The notes: generated by a model not told the origin, from the letters alone. A DNA stretch of 64,000 bases from Bog-473 sp963821755 (GCA_963821755.1 CAWGEX010000002.1:124001-188000), one strand, 5' to 3'; positions 16,727-26,535 are shown, counted from the first letter of the stretch. A program made the numbers and translations.

Positions 16727-17953
16727 TTGATTGATAATCGTTGAACAAGCGAGTTGAAATGGACATACACCGTTGAGTCTCGTTGGGTGTCGGTAGCACA
16801 GTACGGTTGTCCCGCGGACTTTTGCGGACAGGAGCGCACCTATGCCCCCCCCCCGGCTTCTCGCATCTGCCGCCGGTCTGCGCCGGTCGTCCCGCCCCAC
16901 ATGCCAACGAGATCGCGATCGGCCATTTGCCGCTTCGAGGCACACTCCATCCGGACCGAAGGTCGAGACACACGCCTTGGCCCTCGCGTTCGTGCCGGCG
17001 CCCGGACCGCGAACGAACGACTCCGTACCTTCACCACGACAGGCCGCTCGACGTTGCCGCCCTGACCGGCCTATGAGGTCATTGAGGGTGGACGGATTCT
17101 TGTGTCCTACGACCATGAGCCACTTGAGGAAAACTTCTCGCATCACTGCGCGGGGATTAGCGGTCCGTCAATTCTCCTTCGGTGCCGTTCGTCCGCACGG
17201 ATGTAGCGACCGAAACGTGGGCATCACCAGCGGAGAACCCGACCACTGCAAGGATGGCCAACAATTGATGTCTTGCTAGCCATCTCCGAGCCGGGCTTTC
17301 TTGCGCCAAGGACTCCGACCCTCCCGCCACAGTATTGACCTTACGCATGCCAGAAAGCTCCAAGCGAGTTCCGGAGCCCGTTCCCGGGCTCAATGCCGGC
17401 GTCGGTTGGGCCTGGGCAGATGTGGAGAAATGAGCCGGAGTGACGGGCCACACAATCGTGAAGAGTGGGGGTGATGGCCCGCCGTAAGTCCCTCCGAAGT
17501 GTGCGTCCTGGGCGACTGCCGAGGCTGTAGTGCCACCTGGTCAAGCGAGGATGTCAGACGCGTGGGCCGATGACTCCGGTGGCCGACGTGTACGTCGACG
17601 ACCACGAGGAGATGCAAGCCTGCGAGGCGAACCCCGACCCGGGGTCGGCACTCGGGCTGTGCGCGGAGCCTGAGCCTCAGATCATGGCGTCCGTGAGTGG
17701 ATGATGACAGAGAATGGTGAAGCGGAAAAGACGTCCATGCAAGTGCATCCCGCCCGGTCCGACACATGCCAGTCACCCGAATCCCGACACAGTGTGTTTG
17801 GTCGTGTTGTCATCAGGTCTTCATTCGGTCGACGATGTACCAGCCGGTTGACCAAATTCCAGCGTATTGCTGGAGGCGATTGCGGGTGTAGGGTGAGCTC
17901 AAGAACATCCTGGGCCTGCAGAAAATCTTGACCCCAGGAAGAAATGGGGCACG
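16727..17953. other. 1.2-kb region without a convincing gene
   Basis: Both strands contain only short open frames with no family features. The composition is AT-richer than the catabolic blocks. I see no tRNA, transposase remnant or repeat. The short frame encoding VADVYVDDHEEMQACEANPD around 17578-17640 has coding-like composition but no start or homology I recognise. The promoter of the propeller lipoprotein at 17954 should lie at the right edge. Confidence 0.6.
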
Positions 17954-19294
17954 ATGACCGGTCATCGATCCGCCTTCTTTGTGCTCGCAGCTGTCTTCGC
18001 GTTGGGACTCGCTGCCTGCAACTGGTCCCAGTTCCGCTATGGACCTGAACACACGGGTGACAACGGCACAGAGAGCACTATTTCCGCCTCGAACGTTTCC
18101 AGCCTTGTCCCGCGCTTCACTGCGACTACAGGCAGCAACATTTCGATGTCGTCCCCTGCGGTCGTCAACGGAGTCGTCTATATCGCTTCCGAGAACGGGA
18201 CGCTCTATGCCATCGACGCGGCGGGGAACACCAACTGCTCGGGCACACCGAAGACGTGTACTCCGCTGTGGACGGCCCCGACCGGGAGTCTCGTAGAATC
18301 CTCCCCTGCGGTCGTCAACGGAGTCGTCTACATCGGTTCCGAGGACAGGAAGCTCTATGCCTTCGACGCGGCGGGGAACACCAACTGTTCGGGCACACCG
18401 AAGACGTGTACTCCGCTGTGGACGGCCTCGACTGGAGCCACCATCTACTCGTCCCCGACGGTCGCTAACGGGGTCGTCTACATCGGTTCCCAGGACGGGA
18501 AGCTCTATGCCTTCGACGCGGCGGGGACCACCAACTGCTCGGGCACACCGAAGACGTGTACTCCGCTGTGGACGGCCTCGACTGGAAGTTTCATCTACTC
18601 GTCCGCGGCCGTCTCCAACGGGGTCGTCTACGTGGGCTCGCAAGGTGGCAACTTGTATGCCTTCGACGCGGCGGGGACCACCAACTGCTCGGGCACACCG
18701 AAGACGTGTACTCCGCTGTGGACCTACCATACGGGTTCGGTGTCGTCGTCCCCAGCCGTAGCGAACGGGGTCGTCTATGTCGGGGACTTCCTCTCGACGG
18801 TCTACGCCTTCGACGCAGCTGGGAAGACGAACTGCGCCGGTGCGCCCCAGGTGTGCGGACCCCTGTGGACCAACGGCGTCAACAGCTCCATCGGTATCGT
18901 CTCGTCTCCTGCGGTGGCCGGCGGAATTGTCTACACGGGCGACGAGTGCGACTTCGAGCATCCACCACAGCCCTTCAATTGTGGGAATACACCACACTTT
19001 TACGCCTTCGACGCGGCGACGGGGGCCTTGAGGTGGACTGCGATCGCAACCTCAGCCCCCGTGACTTCGTCGCCTGGAGTGGCTAACGGCGTCGTCTTTG
19101 TCGGTTCGGGCGATGGCAACCTTTACGCATTCGACGCGACAGGGAACACTGACTGCTCAGGCATGCCCAAATTCTGCCTTCCCCTGTGGACGGGGAGCAC
19201 GGGGGCTAGCGTGGACTCGTCCCCTGCGATTGCCAATGGCATGGTCTACGTCGGTTCGGAGGACGGCAAGCTTTATGCCTTCGGTCTTCCCTGA
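17954..19294 (+). CDS. PQQ-like beta-propeller lipoprotein with Cys-pair repeats
   Basis: A 446-residue exported protein. The signal peptide ends in a lipobox LGLAAC with Cys22 as the lipidation site. WSQFRYGPEHTGDN, then repeated SSPAVVNGVVYIGSEDRKLY and YAFDAAG units, is the pattern of PQQ-like or Kelch-like beta-propeller blades. Each blade of about 50 residues contains NCSGTPKTCTPLWT, so two cysteines recur in each unit and could form a disulfide. The DNA of four consecutive blades is almost identical (150-bp period). A paralogue lies at 41877. No PQQ-enzyme active-site residues are identifiable, so a structural or binding role is more likely than dehydrogenase activity. Confidence 0.88.
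   Translation: MTGHRSAFFVLAAVFALGLAACNWSQFRYGPEHTGDNGTESTISASNVSSLVPRFTATTGSNISMSSPAVVNGVVYIASENGTLYAIDAAGNTNCSGTPKTCTPLWTAPTGSLVESSPAVVNGVVYIGSEDRKLYAFDAAGNTNCSGTPKTCTPLWTASTGATIYSSPTVANGVVYIGSQDGKLYAFDAAGTTNCSGTPKTCTPLWTASTGSFIYSSAAVSNGVVYVGSQGGNLYAFDAAGTTNCSGTPKTCTPLWTYHTGSVSSSPAVANGVVYVGDFLSTVYAFDAAGKTNCAGAPQVCGPLWTNGVNSSIGIVSSPAVAGGIVYTGDECDFEHPPQPFNCGNTPHFYAFDAATGALRWTAIATSAPVTSSPGVANGVVFVGSGDGNLYAFDATGNTDCSGMPKFCLPLWTGSTGASVDSSPAIANGMVYVGSEDGKLYAFGLP
18211..18810 (+). repeat. Four tandem 150-bp repeats inside the propeller gene
   Basis: CTTCGACGCGGCGGGG-type units start at 18211, 18361, 18511 and 18661, an exact 150-bp period, and each is followed by the block GGGCACACCGAAGACGTGTA. 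Identity between units is high at the DNA level; later blades (from 18808) are diverged. In-frame expansion or contraction by recombination is likely. Confidence 0.9.
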
Positions 19295-19696
19295 GTGATG
19301 CTGTTGTCCCCAGCCAACAGCTCGTCCCCCACATCACCGGCTGCGCGCAGTGACCCCTTGGCCGACCGGGTTCTGTTCAGCGGCCAGTGATTCGGTGAGC
19401 ATGGCTTCCGCGGCCGTTCAGTGGTGGATCCACCGCCCGGAGTCCCTTACCTGAGGCAGGCGCCCTCGACCCGGGCTGGTCTACGGGGCGAAAGCGGATC
19501 TAGATCAGTGGAACCGAGCCGCACCGCAAACGCGGCGGTCGGATGGTTGAACCTGGACCTGGGCTGAGCCCCTTTGTACGGACGGCTGCGACAGTCGGGA
19601 AGTATTTGTGAGCCGGCGTTGTTTAACCACTGTGTTGGTTGGGATTTCCAATAGGGGTGTCGACGTGGTTCACCAGCACGGGACCGAGGTGCAGGC
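19295..19696. other. 402-bp intergenic region
   Basis: No convincing gene. A CTGTTG/CAACAG stem with an 8-nt loop at 19301-19320 lies seven bases after the propeller gene stop and could be a weak terminator, though no T-run follows. Promoter elements for the gene at 19697 are not distinctive. Confidence 0.5.
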
Positions 19697-20818
19697 GTGA
19701 CGTTGAGGGTCATCATCCTGGCCTTGGCAGCTAGTGCCTGCACGGCGATGGCCTCGGTGGCCCAGCGCCGGGCGGCGGCTCCCGCACCGGGAGAATTCAG
19801 CTTCAATTTGCACCTGGTGGGCTACCTCCTCCGGCGGCCGGTGTGGTTTCTCGGCATCCTCTGCATGATCCTCGGCTTCGTGTTCCAGGTTGCCGCCTTG
19901 CGGGTCGGGAGCCTGAGCCTGGTCCAACCGGTGATTGCGACGGAACTGGTCATCGTCTTTGGCGTCATTGCCCTTCATGATCGCCATCGCGTCCACTTGC
20001 GCGACTGGATCTCGGCCGTAGGAATGGTCGTCGGGTTGGGAGCGTTCCTGGCGCTGGCTCAACCTCATGGTGGGCGGGCCGAAGCGTCCATGTCCATGTG
20101 GGCTCTGTCCGGGTCCATCACGTTCGCCTTGGCTGGAACCTTGGCCGCCCTGGCCTATCTGCCCGGAAGGCAAGGGAACCGGCCGGGGACCGGACGCAAA
20201 GCGGCCCTGTTAGGCATTGCGGCGGCCGTCGGTTTCGGCTTTGTGGCTGCCGTGGTCAAGGAATTGAGCACGCACCTCTCTCAGGGGCCCACCGCTGTCT
20301 TCTTGAATTGGTCGCCTTACGTGCTCCTTCTCTCCGGTGCCGCCGCAATGTTCCTGGCCTCCAATGCGTTTCAGGCCGGTTCGCTGGCCGCCTCCCAGCC
20401 GGGGTTGACCATCGTCGATCCGCTGGTGGCCGGCGCCTTGGGCGTGGTCCTCTTCGGCGAGAGCCTGCGCCACAACCCACTCGTCTTGACGGGGGAAGTG
20501 CTGGCGATCGCTCTGGTGATTGCCAGCGTGATCATGCTCAGCCAGAGCCCCCTGGTGCAAGACGAAGGCCCGGCCGAGGTCAGGTCCACTGGACCGGCGG
20601 CTGCGGTGAAGAAGGCAGAGTACCGGGTGCCAGTTGGTCGTCCCCCACGCGCCATGAGGCGTACTTTTGCCAGCATGACTCAGGACAAAGGACTGACACC
20701 GGATGTTCGCGGGGTCGCCGTCCAGCACGAAAAGGTGCCGCGTCGCCCTGGCCACAACGGAATGGGAAAGTCGACCGCGCCCGATGGGCGAGGAGAGGGA
20801 CTGGTGAACCAGCTGTGA
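19697..20818 (+). CDS. DMT-superfamily (EamA-like) membrane transporter
   Basis: An integral membrane protein of 373 residues with about nine to ten hydrophobic helices, starting MTLRVIILALAASACTAMAS. LGFVFQVAALRVGSLSLVQP and ASQPGLTIVDPLVAGALGVV are the paired repeats typical of drug/metabolite exporters in actinobacteria. A hydrophilic tail of about 85 residues follows the last helix; its low similarity to the family may mean an undetected frameshift. The start is GTG at 19697. The stop overlaps the GTG of the next gene by four bases (GTGA), implying coupled translation. Confidence 0.82.
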   Translation: MTLRVIILALAASACTAMASVAQRRAAAPAPGEFSFNLHLVGYLLRRPVWFLGILCMILGFVFQVAALRVGSLSLVQPVIATELVIVFGVIALHDRHRVHLRDWISAVGMVVGLGAFLALAQPHGGRAEASMSMWALSGSITFALAGTLAALAYLPGRQGNRPGTGRKAALLGIAAAVGFGFVAAVVKELSTHLSQGPTAVFLNWSPYVLLLSGAAAMFLASNAFQAGSLAASQPGLTIVDPLVAGALGVVLFGESLRHNPLVLTGEVLAIALVIASVIMLSQSPLVQDEGPAEVRSTGPAAAVKKAEYRVPVGRPPRAMRRTFASMTQDKGLTPDVRGVAVQHEKVPRRPGHNGMGKSTAPDGRGEGLVNQL

Positions 20819-21546
20819 CGACGGCGGCTGGCCAGTTCGTTGCCCCCCCGAGCAAGGTCCGCATATCGAACCCGGCCCGGTTGGGTCGGCTCATTGCGGT
20901 GGCCGTCGGACTGGCCGCTCTCTTCATGATCCCGTGGACCGTGTTCCTGGGTTATACGCTGCCTCGGCGTTACGAAGCTGGGCACTGGTCACTTCTCTGG
21001 ATCGGCTTCGATGTCATCCTGTGCGTGGTCCTTTCCGCCTTCGCCTGGCTGACCTGGAAGCGTCGGCAGTTGATGCTCGTGACGGCGATCATCGCCGGCA
21101 CCCTCCTCTTCTGTGACGCCTGGTTCGACGTCATTACCTCTTGGGGGAACCGGGACCACTGGGTGACGGTGATCACCGCGCTGTTTGCCGAACTGCCTCT
21201 GGCCGCCTTGATGTTCTGGCTGGCCTATCGAGCCATCCGACGATCATTGGCGGCGTACTACGCAGTTATCGGACAGGGAGAACCTGCCCCCAGCTTGCTC
21301 CGCGCACCCGCCTTGTATCTACCGACCGAAACCGATCCCACCGAGGACGCGCTCACGCCGGAAGATCCGTGCGAGCCCGGTCGGTTCCGCCAGGCGCGGG
21401 CCGGCGTGCGATCGGTCACCAACGAACTCCACGGAGCGTTGGACAGCCTGTCGTTCATCTCGAACGACAGCGCCGTCGATCGCAGTGGCATTGAACAAGC
21501 CCGTCGGGCCATTGAGCACGCACTTAGCGAAATCGAGGCGGGATAG
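20815..21546 (+). CDS. Four-helix membrane protein of unknown function
   Basis: 243 residues from the GTG at 20815. Helices lie at approximately residues 23-45, 57-77, 83-103 and 117-140, beginning with LIAVAVGLAALFMIPWTVFL. The second half is soluble and acidic, ending in a predicted helix ERLI-free stretch ARRAIEHALSEIEAG. I do not recognise the family. Its start overlaps the transporter stop by four bases, so the two proteins are probably made together. The 273 bp between it and the next gene contain nothing I can identify. Confidence 0.75.
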   Translation: MTTAAGQFVAPPSKVRISNPARLGRLIAVAVGLAALFMIPWTVFLGYTLPRRYEAGHWSLLWIGFDVILCVVLSAFAWLTWKRRQLMLVTAIIAGTLLFCDAWFDVITSWGNRDHWVTVITALFAELPLAALMFWLAYRAIRRSLAAYYAVIGQGEPAPSLLRAPALYLPTETDPTEDALTPEDPCEPGRFRQARAGVRSVTNELHGALDSLSFISNDSAVDRSGIEQARRAIEHALSEIEAG

Positions 21547-21819
21547 GAGCGAGGGGATACCAGCAGACCTGCCTGATTCGGAGCTCTGCGGCCGTCACAA
21601 GGTGGGACCGATGGCGGGATTGAGAGCACTGGTGGCAGTGGCTGCAGCCCAATTGCTGTGTTCTTCACAGGGAAGATCACTTGACCCGACGATGGCGTTG
21701 CAACTCCGTGGATGCAGTACCTCAGTCCTCTCAGTAACCCCGCGGCGCGAAGAGCTCACTTCACTCTTGTGGTAAACGTTGCGTAGCTAGGGCTCAGGAT
21801 CATCTGAGGGGATGGGCTG

Positions 21820-23691
21820 GTGGGAGTCAAGGTCGAAGATGTGAAGATCCATTCGGGAGTCAGGCCCGAGTCCAAGCGGACGAGCGCTGTGGCTCCTGAC
21901 CGCATTGGACAGGTTGCTGTCGTCGGGACGGCTGTGGCCGCAACCTTGGGACTCTTGCCTTGGCTTGGAAATTCAATGTTTGCCGACGAAGGTGCCACCC
22001 TGTATTCGGCCCACCTCTCGTGGTCGAACCTATGGGCTCAATCACTGCACGTAGATCTGGTGCTGTTGCCGTACTACGTACTGGTTCACTTCTGGGTGAT
22101 GCTGTCGGGGAGCATCGCATGGGTGCGCGCGCTGTCGCTTTTCGCCTTCTTCGGGACCATTGTGGCGGCTGGCGGGCTTGGCCTGCGCATTGCGGGGAGA
22201 TGGTGCGGCTTGATCACCGCCGTTCTGACAGCTACCAGCACACTTCTCATTCTGAAGGCTCTCAACGCCCGGCCGTATGAGCTCAGCGCGATGCTGGTGG
22301 CGCTTTGTGCGGTCTCCCTGTTCAAATGGCTCGACGACGCTCGGGCTCGGTGGTTGTGGGCTTTCAGTTTTCTGGCGATACTGGCCACTGCTGCGCAGTT
22401 GTTCGCACTGCTCGCTCCGGCCTCCATGCTCCTCTGCGTTTTGGGCGTTCGCCCGAGGTTGCTTGCTCAGCGCTTGCGCGCTTTGGTGGCACCCATTGTT
22501 CTTCTTGCCGTGGCCTCCGGGACCTGGATTGCCGCAAGTAACGGGGAAGTGGGCCAGGTGAACTGGATCGCAAAGGGATCGGGTGGAAGCCTACTGTCCG
22601 CCGAGCTCAGAGGTCCTGTCCTCGGTCAGGCATACGACCTCGTCGTATTTGTGATCGTGGTTCTGGTTGTTGTCAAACTCGCTGTCATCTGGAATCGGGG
22701 CGTCCGCCATGCCGTCGCCGAACAGATCCGGCGAGACCGGGACATCTTTGCTCTCACCATCGGATGGGCGATCCTTCCCACGTTGGCTCTGTCAATCGCG
22801 TCGATCGCCCACCCGATCTACGCCAATCGGTACGTGACGGCATCGGCTCCTGGCGCCGCCTTACTGGTGGCCTTCGTGTGTGTGCGTGTGTTCCCTGCGA
22901 TCCTGGATCCAGCCCGCGTTTCGGATGAGGCACCAAGCAGAAGGCTACGGGGTCGGATTGTGGCGATCATCGGCGTCGCGGCCGGAGTCGTCCTCGCAAC
23001 CAGCTACCTAAGCTCGGCCTCAGCTCTTCAAGAGGACTTGCAGGGTTCGGCGAATTACGTGGCCCAGCACGCACGGAGCGGGGATGTCATCGCCCTGCCA
23101 GATCACGCCATTACCGCGGCCATTGGCTACTACCTCGCAAGCGACGATCGACACGTTCCCCTTTGGCCACAGCTTGGCGTTCGACAGCGCTTTGTCGAAG
23201 GATTTGATCTCTCAGCTGATCCGTCTTCAGTCAGTCGCTTCCCCCGCCGGGTGTGGGTTGTGTCGGGCGGCAGTGGCGCCGGTATCGAGCACTTCGAGAG
23301 GACCCTCGCCGAAGACGGCTACGCGCTTTCAAAGAAGAAGCAATTTACCGGGGTGACGCTTTCGCTCTACCGGCTCGCAAGGAACCCCACCATGTCCGTC
23401 GCAATTCCGCCCTATACCGGCATAGTGTCGGGCAACACTGTGCTCGATGCCCTGGTGAGTGATTCAACCAAAGTGAAACGTGTGGTGTTTCAGGCCACGG
23501 GATCGTCTCTCCACAACGCAATCATCGGAACGGCTACGCCGAAACTGTACGGGTGGGTGACCGTCTGGGACTCGACAAAGGTACCCAACGGCCTCTACCA
23601 CATCCAAGCCATCCTGGTGCGTCCCGACGGGACCAGGATCTTCAGCCCGGCTGTCGGGATCCACGTTGAGAACAAGGCGGGGGCGTCCTGA
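21820..23691 (+). CDS. GT-C-type membrane glycosyltransferase-like protein
   Basis: 623 residues. The first extracytoplasmic loop contains FADEGATLYSA, the acidic motif of GT-C (ArnT/PMT-like) enzymes that use polyprenyl-phosphate sugars. About ten transmembrane helices follow up to residue 410, then a soluble domain (SANYVAQHARSGDVIALPDH), and the last 100 residues (IPPYTGIVSGNTVLDAL onward) look like an immunoglobulin-like domain. Expected to glycosylate a cell-envelope acceptor from the outer face of the membrane. GTG at 21820 follows GAGGGGATGG. Codon usage is AT-richer than the flanking catabolic genes, suggesting recent acquisition. Confidence 0.75.
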   Translation: MGVKVEDVKIHSGVRPESKRTSAVAPDRIGQVAVVGTAVAATLGLLPWLGNSMFADEGATLYSAHLSWSNLWAQSLHVDLVLLPYYVLVHFWVMLSGSIAWVRALSLFAFFGTIVAAGGLGLRIAGRWCGLITAVLTATSTLLILKALNARPYELSAMLVALCAVSLFKWLDDARARWLWAFSFLAILATAAQLFALLAPASMLLCVLGVRPRLLAQRLRALVAPIVLLAVASGTWIAASNGEVGQVNWIAKGSGGSLLSAELRGPVLGQAYDLVVFVIVVLVVVKLAVIWNRGVRHAVAEQIRRDRDIFALTIGWAILPTLALSIASIAHPIYANRYVTASAPGAALLVAFVCVRVFPAILDPARVSDEAPSRRLRGRIVAIIGVAAGVVLATSYLSSASALQEDLQGSANYVAQHARSGDVIALPDHAITAAIGYYLASDDRHVPLWPQLGVRQRFVEGFDLSADPSSVSRFPRRVWVVSGGSGAGIEHFERTLAEDGYALSKKKQFTGVTLSLYRLARNPTMSVAIPPYTGIVSGNTVLDALVSDSTKVKRVVFQATGSSLHNAIIGTATPKLYGWVTVWDSTKVPNGLYHIQAILVRPDGTRIFSPAVGIHVENKAGAS

Positions 23692-23709
23692 TCATTGCCC
23701 CTCAGGGCG

Positions 23710-25347
23710 CTACCCGCCGCTGCGCAACAGGTCGCGCAGCACGAACTTCTGCACCTTGCCTGACGGTGTGCGCGGCAATTCGTCGACCGAGCGAAGTTCC
23801 TCGGGCCACTTCTGCCGGGCCAGGCCGGCCGCGGACAGGTGGGCCTTCACCGCATCGAGATCGGGCGCCGGCGCGCCGGCTTGCATGCGGAAGAAGGCGC
23901 ACCCGTGCTCGCCGAACTTCTCATCGGGGGCGGCCACCACCGCCACTTCGGCCACGCCCTCCATATGGGCCAGCAGTTGCTCGACCTCAGCCGCGCTGAC
24001 GTTCTCCCCGCCGCGGATGATGATGTCCTTCACGCGGTCGGTGATGGTGAGGTAGCCCTCGGGGTCGAGCACACCGACGTCACCGGTGCGGAACCAACCG
24101 TCGGCGTCCACGGCCGCCTCGGTCAGAGCCGGGTCGGTGTAACCGACGAATCGGTCTGGTCCTCGGGTGAGGATTTCACCGGGCCGACCGACACCGACGT
24201 CACGTCCCGCCTCGTCGACCGTCCGCACCTCCACCCAGTCCAGCGGGCAGCCGTCGGTGTGGATGCGCTTCTCCTTGGGGTCGGCATGCTGCGAGCCGGT
24301 CACCGACGGGTGTTCGGTGCAGCCATAGGCTCGTACCAGGCTGATGCCGAGCTCGTCGGCCCGTTCGGCCACCGCGTCGGGGATGGGCGAGCCGCCCAGA
24401 CCGATGAAGCGCATCAGTTCGACGTGCTCGGGCCCGAACCCCGGACTGTCGAGCAAGCTGGTGAAGAAGTAGGTGGAGCCGCTCCCGGCGCCGATGCCCT
24501 CCTCCACCATGGCGTCCAGCACCGTCGGGGGGTCCCACCCGTCGATGAGGTAGAGCGGCCGTCCGCTGACCAGCGGGCAGAGGAGCCCGGCCAACATGCC
24601 GATGGAGTGCCCCACCGGCGCCCCGGTCAGGTTGGCCCGGTCCCGTTCGGACTGGTGGGCCGTGAGTTGGCGCACCTCGCACCCGATGGTGCGGTGGCTG
24701 TGCACCACACCCTTGGGGTCGGCCGTGGTGCCCGAGGTGTAGCCGATGAGCGCGGGCCCATCGGGGTCCACCGCCTGGGGGCCGTCGATGGGTCCGGCCC
24801 GTCGCAACTGCTCGAAGGGGATGCCGTCGGGGCTCGGGGTCTCCCCGGTGGCCGTGCCCCCGACCACGATCACGTGCTCCAGGTCGCCGAGGCCGTCGCG
24901 AATGGTGCCCAGCTCGGCCAGATAGTCCCGCGAGCCGATGCTCGACACGATGACGAGCGCCCGGGCCTGGCTCTGACGCAGGATGAACCCGACCTCCTTG
25001 GGGCCGTAGAAGTGGACGATGGGGACCAGGGTCACGCCCAGCATGGCGCAGGCGTAGAAGGTGATGGCCGCCTCGACCCAGTTGGGAAGTTGGAAGGCCA
25101 CCACGTCACCCGGACCGAGACCGAGCTCCCGCAGCCCGCCCGCGACGCGGAGCGCGTCCTCATAGACATCACCCACGGTGCCCGTATAGGGGTTAGTGGG
25201 CGACCAGATCCGGAAGCGCCGGGTGGTATCGGTCAGCAGCGCGTCGGCCAGGAACTGGCCGAGCGATCGGTCGTCCCACGCCCCTTCGGCCCGATAACGC
25301 GCCGCCAGGTCACCGGTGATCGGTCGCAGCTCGAAACGTACTGCCAC
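23710..25347 (-). CDS. Acyl-CoA ligase, AMP-binding family (FadD-like)
   Basis: 545-residue ANL ligase. GYTSGTTADPKGVVHSHRTI is the phosphate loop; LVRAYGCTEHPSVTG, TGDVGVLDPEGYLTITDRVK and PRTPSGKVQKFVLRDLL follow in the right order, the last with the catalytic lysine. The GTG at 25347 gives MAVRFELRPITGDLAARYRA. The frame extends upstream but without homology. It starts eight bases after the stop of the acyl-CoA dehydrogenase on the same strand, so the pair is an operon, probably activating and then dehydrogenating the same substrate. Confidence 0.92.
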   Translation of the reverse strand: MAVRFELRPITGDLAARYRAEGAWDDRSLGQFLADALLTDTTRRFRIWSPTNPYTGTVGDVYEDALRVAGGLRELGLGPGDVVAFQLPNWVEAAITFYACAMLGVTLVPIVHFYGPKEVGFILRQSQARALVIVSSIGSRDYLAELGTIRDGLGDLEHVIVVGGTATGETPSPDGIPFEQLRRAGPIDGPQAVDPDGPALIGYTSGTTADPKGVVHSHRTIGCEVRQLTAHQSERDRANLTGAPVGHSIGMLAGLLCPLVSGRPLYLIDGWDPPTVLDAMVEEGIGAGSGSTYFFTSLLDSPGFGPEHVELMRFIGLGGSPIPDAVAERADELGISLVRAYGCTEHPSVTGSQHADPKEKRIHTDGCPLDWVEVRTVDEAGRDVGVGRPGEILTRGPDRFVGYTDPALTEAAVDADGWFRTGDVGVLDPEGYLTITDRVKDIIIRGGENVSAAEVEQLLAHMEGVAEVAVVAAPDEKFGEHGCAFFRMQAGAPAPDLDAVKAHLSAAGLARQKWPEELRSVDELPRTPSGKVQKFVLRDLLRSGG

Positions 25348-25355
25348 CGGACGAC

Positions 25356-26450
25356 TCAGGCCGACTCGATGAACAGCGAGGCCAGGCGCTTTCGCTCGTG
25401 CCCGGCCCCGCCGATCAGGACTTCGTTCTGCTTGACTCGCTTGAAGAGGAAGTGGGCGTCGTTGGCCCAGGTGAAGCCCACCCCGCCGTGGAGCTGGATG
25501 TCGTCTCCGGTCACCCGGACCCCGGCGTCGGCGGCGTAGCTGGCGGCCATGGCGGCCGCTTGCCCGCGTTCGGGTGCGTCGGTGTCCGAGGCCCAGGCGG
25601 CGAACTGCACGCCGGCCCGGGCCATCTCGACCTGTTGAAACATCTCGACCAGCCGGTGTCGCACGGTCTGGTAGGTGGCCACGGGTCGATCGAACACGAT
25701 GCGTTGCGAGGTGTAGGCGATGGCCTCGGTCAGGGCCCGGTCGGCGGCCCCGACGGTCTCGGCGGCCAGGGCAACCGCAACGTCGTCCTGGATGCGCTGC
25801 CACAGCAGGGCCTGGCTGCCGCCCGGCCCGAGCGGGATCACCCGTTGGTCCTCGAGGACCAGGCGCGCCAGCTTGCGGGTGGGGTCCAGGGAGGGGACGA
25901 GCTCGGCCTGGGGTTCTTCGAGCAGGTAGGACCGCACGCCCTCCTCGCTGCGGGCCACCACGATGGCCCAGTCGGCGCTGTGGCCGTCCACCACGAAGGG
26001 CTTGATCCCGCTGACGACCCAGTCGGCGCTCTTGCGCCGGGCGCGCGTCCGCACGGTGCCGAGCGGATCGCCGTGGCCCTGTTCCTGCAGGGCGATCGTG
26101 CCCCGACGGGTGCCGGCAGCCAAGTCAGCCAGGAGATCGGTGGCGCCGAGGGTCTTGGCGGCCAGCGTGGCGGCGATGGCCGATGAGAAGAAGGGGCCCG
26201 GCAGCGGACGGCGGCCCATCTGCTCGGCCACGATGGTCGTCTCCAAGAGCCCAGTGCCGGCCCCGCCGAACTCGGTGGGCACCAGCAGGCCGGTCCAACC
26301 CAGCTCGACCAGGGTGGACCACAGCGCCGGGGTCATGGCGGTCGGTTCATCGACCAGCGTGCGCACCATCTGGGGATCGCACTCCCGCTCCAAGGCGGTA
26401 CGAGCTACATCCTGGAGCGCCAACTGCTCATCATCGAACGTGAAGTCCAC
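25356..26450 (-). CDS. Acyl-CoA dehydrogenase (short, beta-subunit-like)
   Basis: 364 residues, shorter than the partner at 26536. SQRIVFDRPVATYQTVRHRL and LHGGVGFTWANDAHFLFKRV are acyl-CoA dehydrogenase C-domain motifs; the central FAD loop is poorly conserved (FVVDGHSADWAIVV). Such divergent short dehydrogenases often pair with a canonical one to form an alpha2-beta2 enzyme, as in mycobacterial FadE28-FadE29. The divergent canonical gene 85 bp away is the obvious partner. The start is GTG at 26450 (MDFTFDDEQLALQDVAR). A relaxed operator at 26491 lies between them. Confidence 0.9.
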   Translation of the reverse strand: MDFTFDDEQLALQDVARTALERECDPQMVRTLVDEPTAMTPALWSTLVELGWTGLLVPTEFGGAGTGLLETTIVAEQMGRRPLPGPFFSSAIAATLAAKTLGATDLLADLAAGTRRGTIALQEQGHGDPLGTVRTRARRKSADWVVSGIKPFVVDGHSADWAIVVARSEEGVRSYLLEEPQAELVPSLDPTRKLARLVLEDQRVIPLGPGGSQALLWQRIQDDVAVALAAETVGAADRALTEAIAYTSQRIVFDRPVATYQTVRHRLVEMFQQVEMARAGVQFAAWASDTDAPERGQAAAMAASYAADAGVRVTGDDIQLHGGVGFTWANDAHFLFKRVKQNEVLIGGAGHERKRLASLFIESA

Positions 26451-26490
26451 GGCTCCCCTACCTCGCGGTGTGCGGCGCGCACCCATTCCC

Positions 26491-26504
26491 TGACGCCAGC
26501 GTCA
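26491..26504. promoter_or_regulatory. Variant operator TGACGCCAGCGTCA
   Basis: A 14-bp near-palindrome between two divergent acyl-CoA dehydrogenase genes. It keeps the TGAC/GTCA ends and spacing of the TGACACGNNTGTCA sites but has GC in place of AC/GT inside. Position is ideal for co-regulating both genes. Confidence 0.5.
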
Positions 26505-26535
26505 CGTTACACGTTTGGTCGGCTACCCTTCCCCC

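Noticed and set aside
16730..17953. Search for tRNA or mobile-element remnant in the gene-free stretch
   Set aside because: No cloverleaf-like arms, CCA end, transposase motif or inverted terminal repeats could be seen.
18211..18810. CRISPR-like array
   Set aside because: The period is 150 bp with whole units conserved and translated in frame; there are no variable spacers and no cas genes.
17813..18997. Long minus-strand open frame (394 codons) opposite the propeller gene, with Arg-rich repeats
   Set aside because: It mirrors the tandem repeats of the plus-strand gene; its composition is antisense-like and no family features are present, while the plus strand has a signal peptide and blade motifs.
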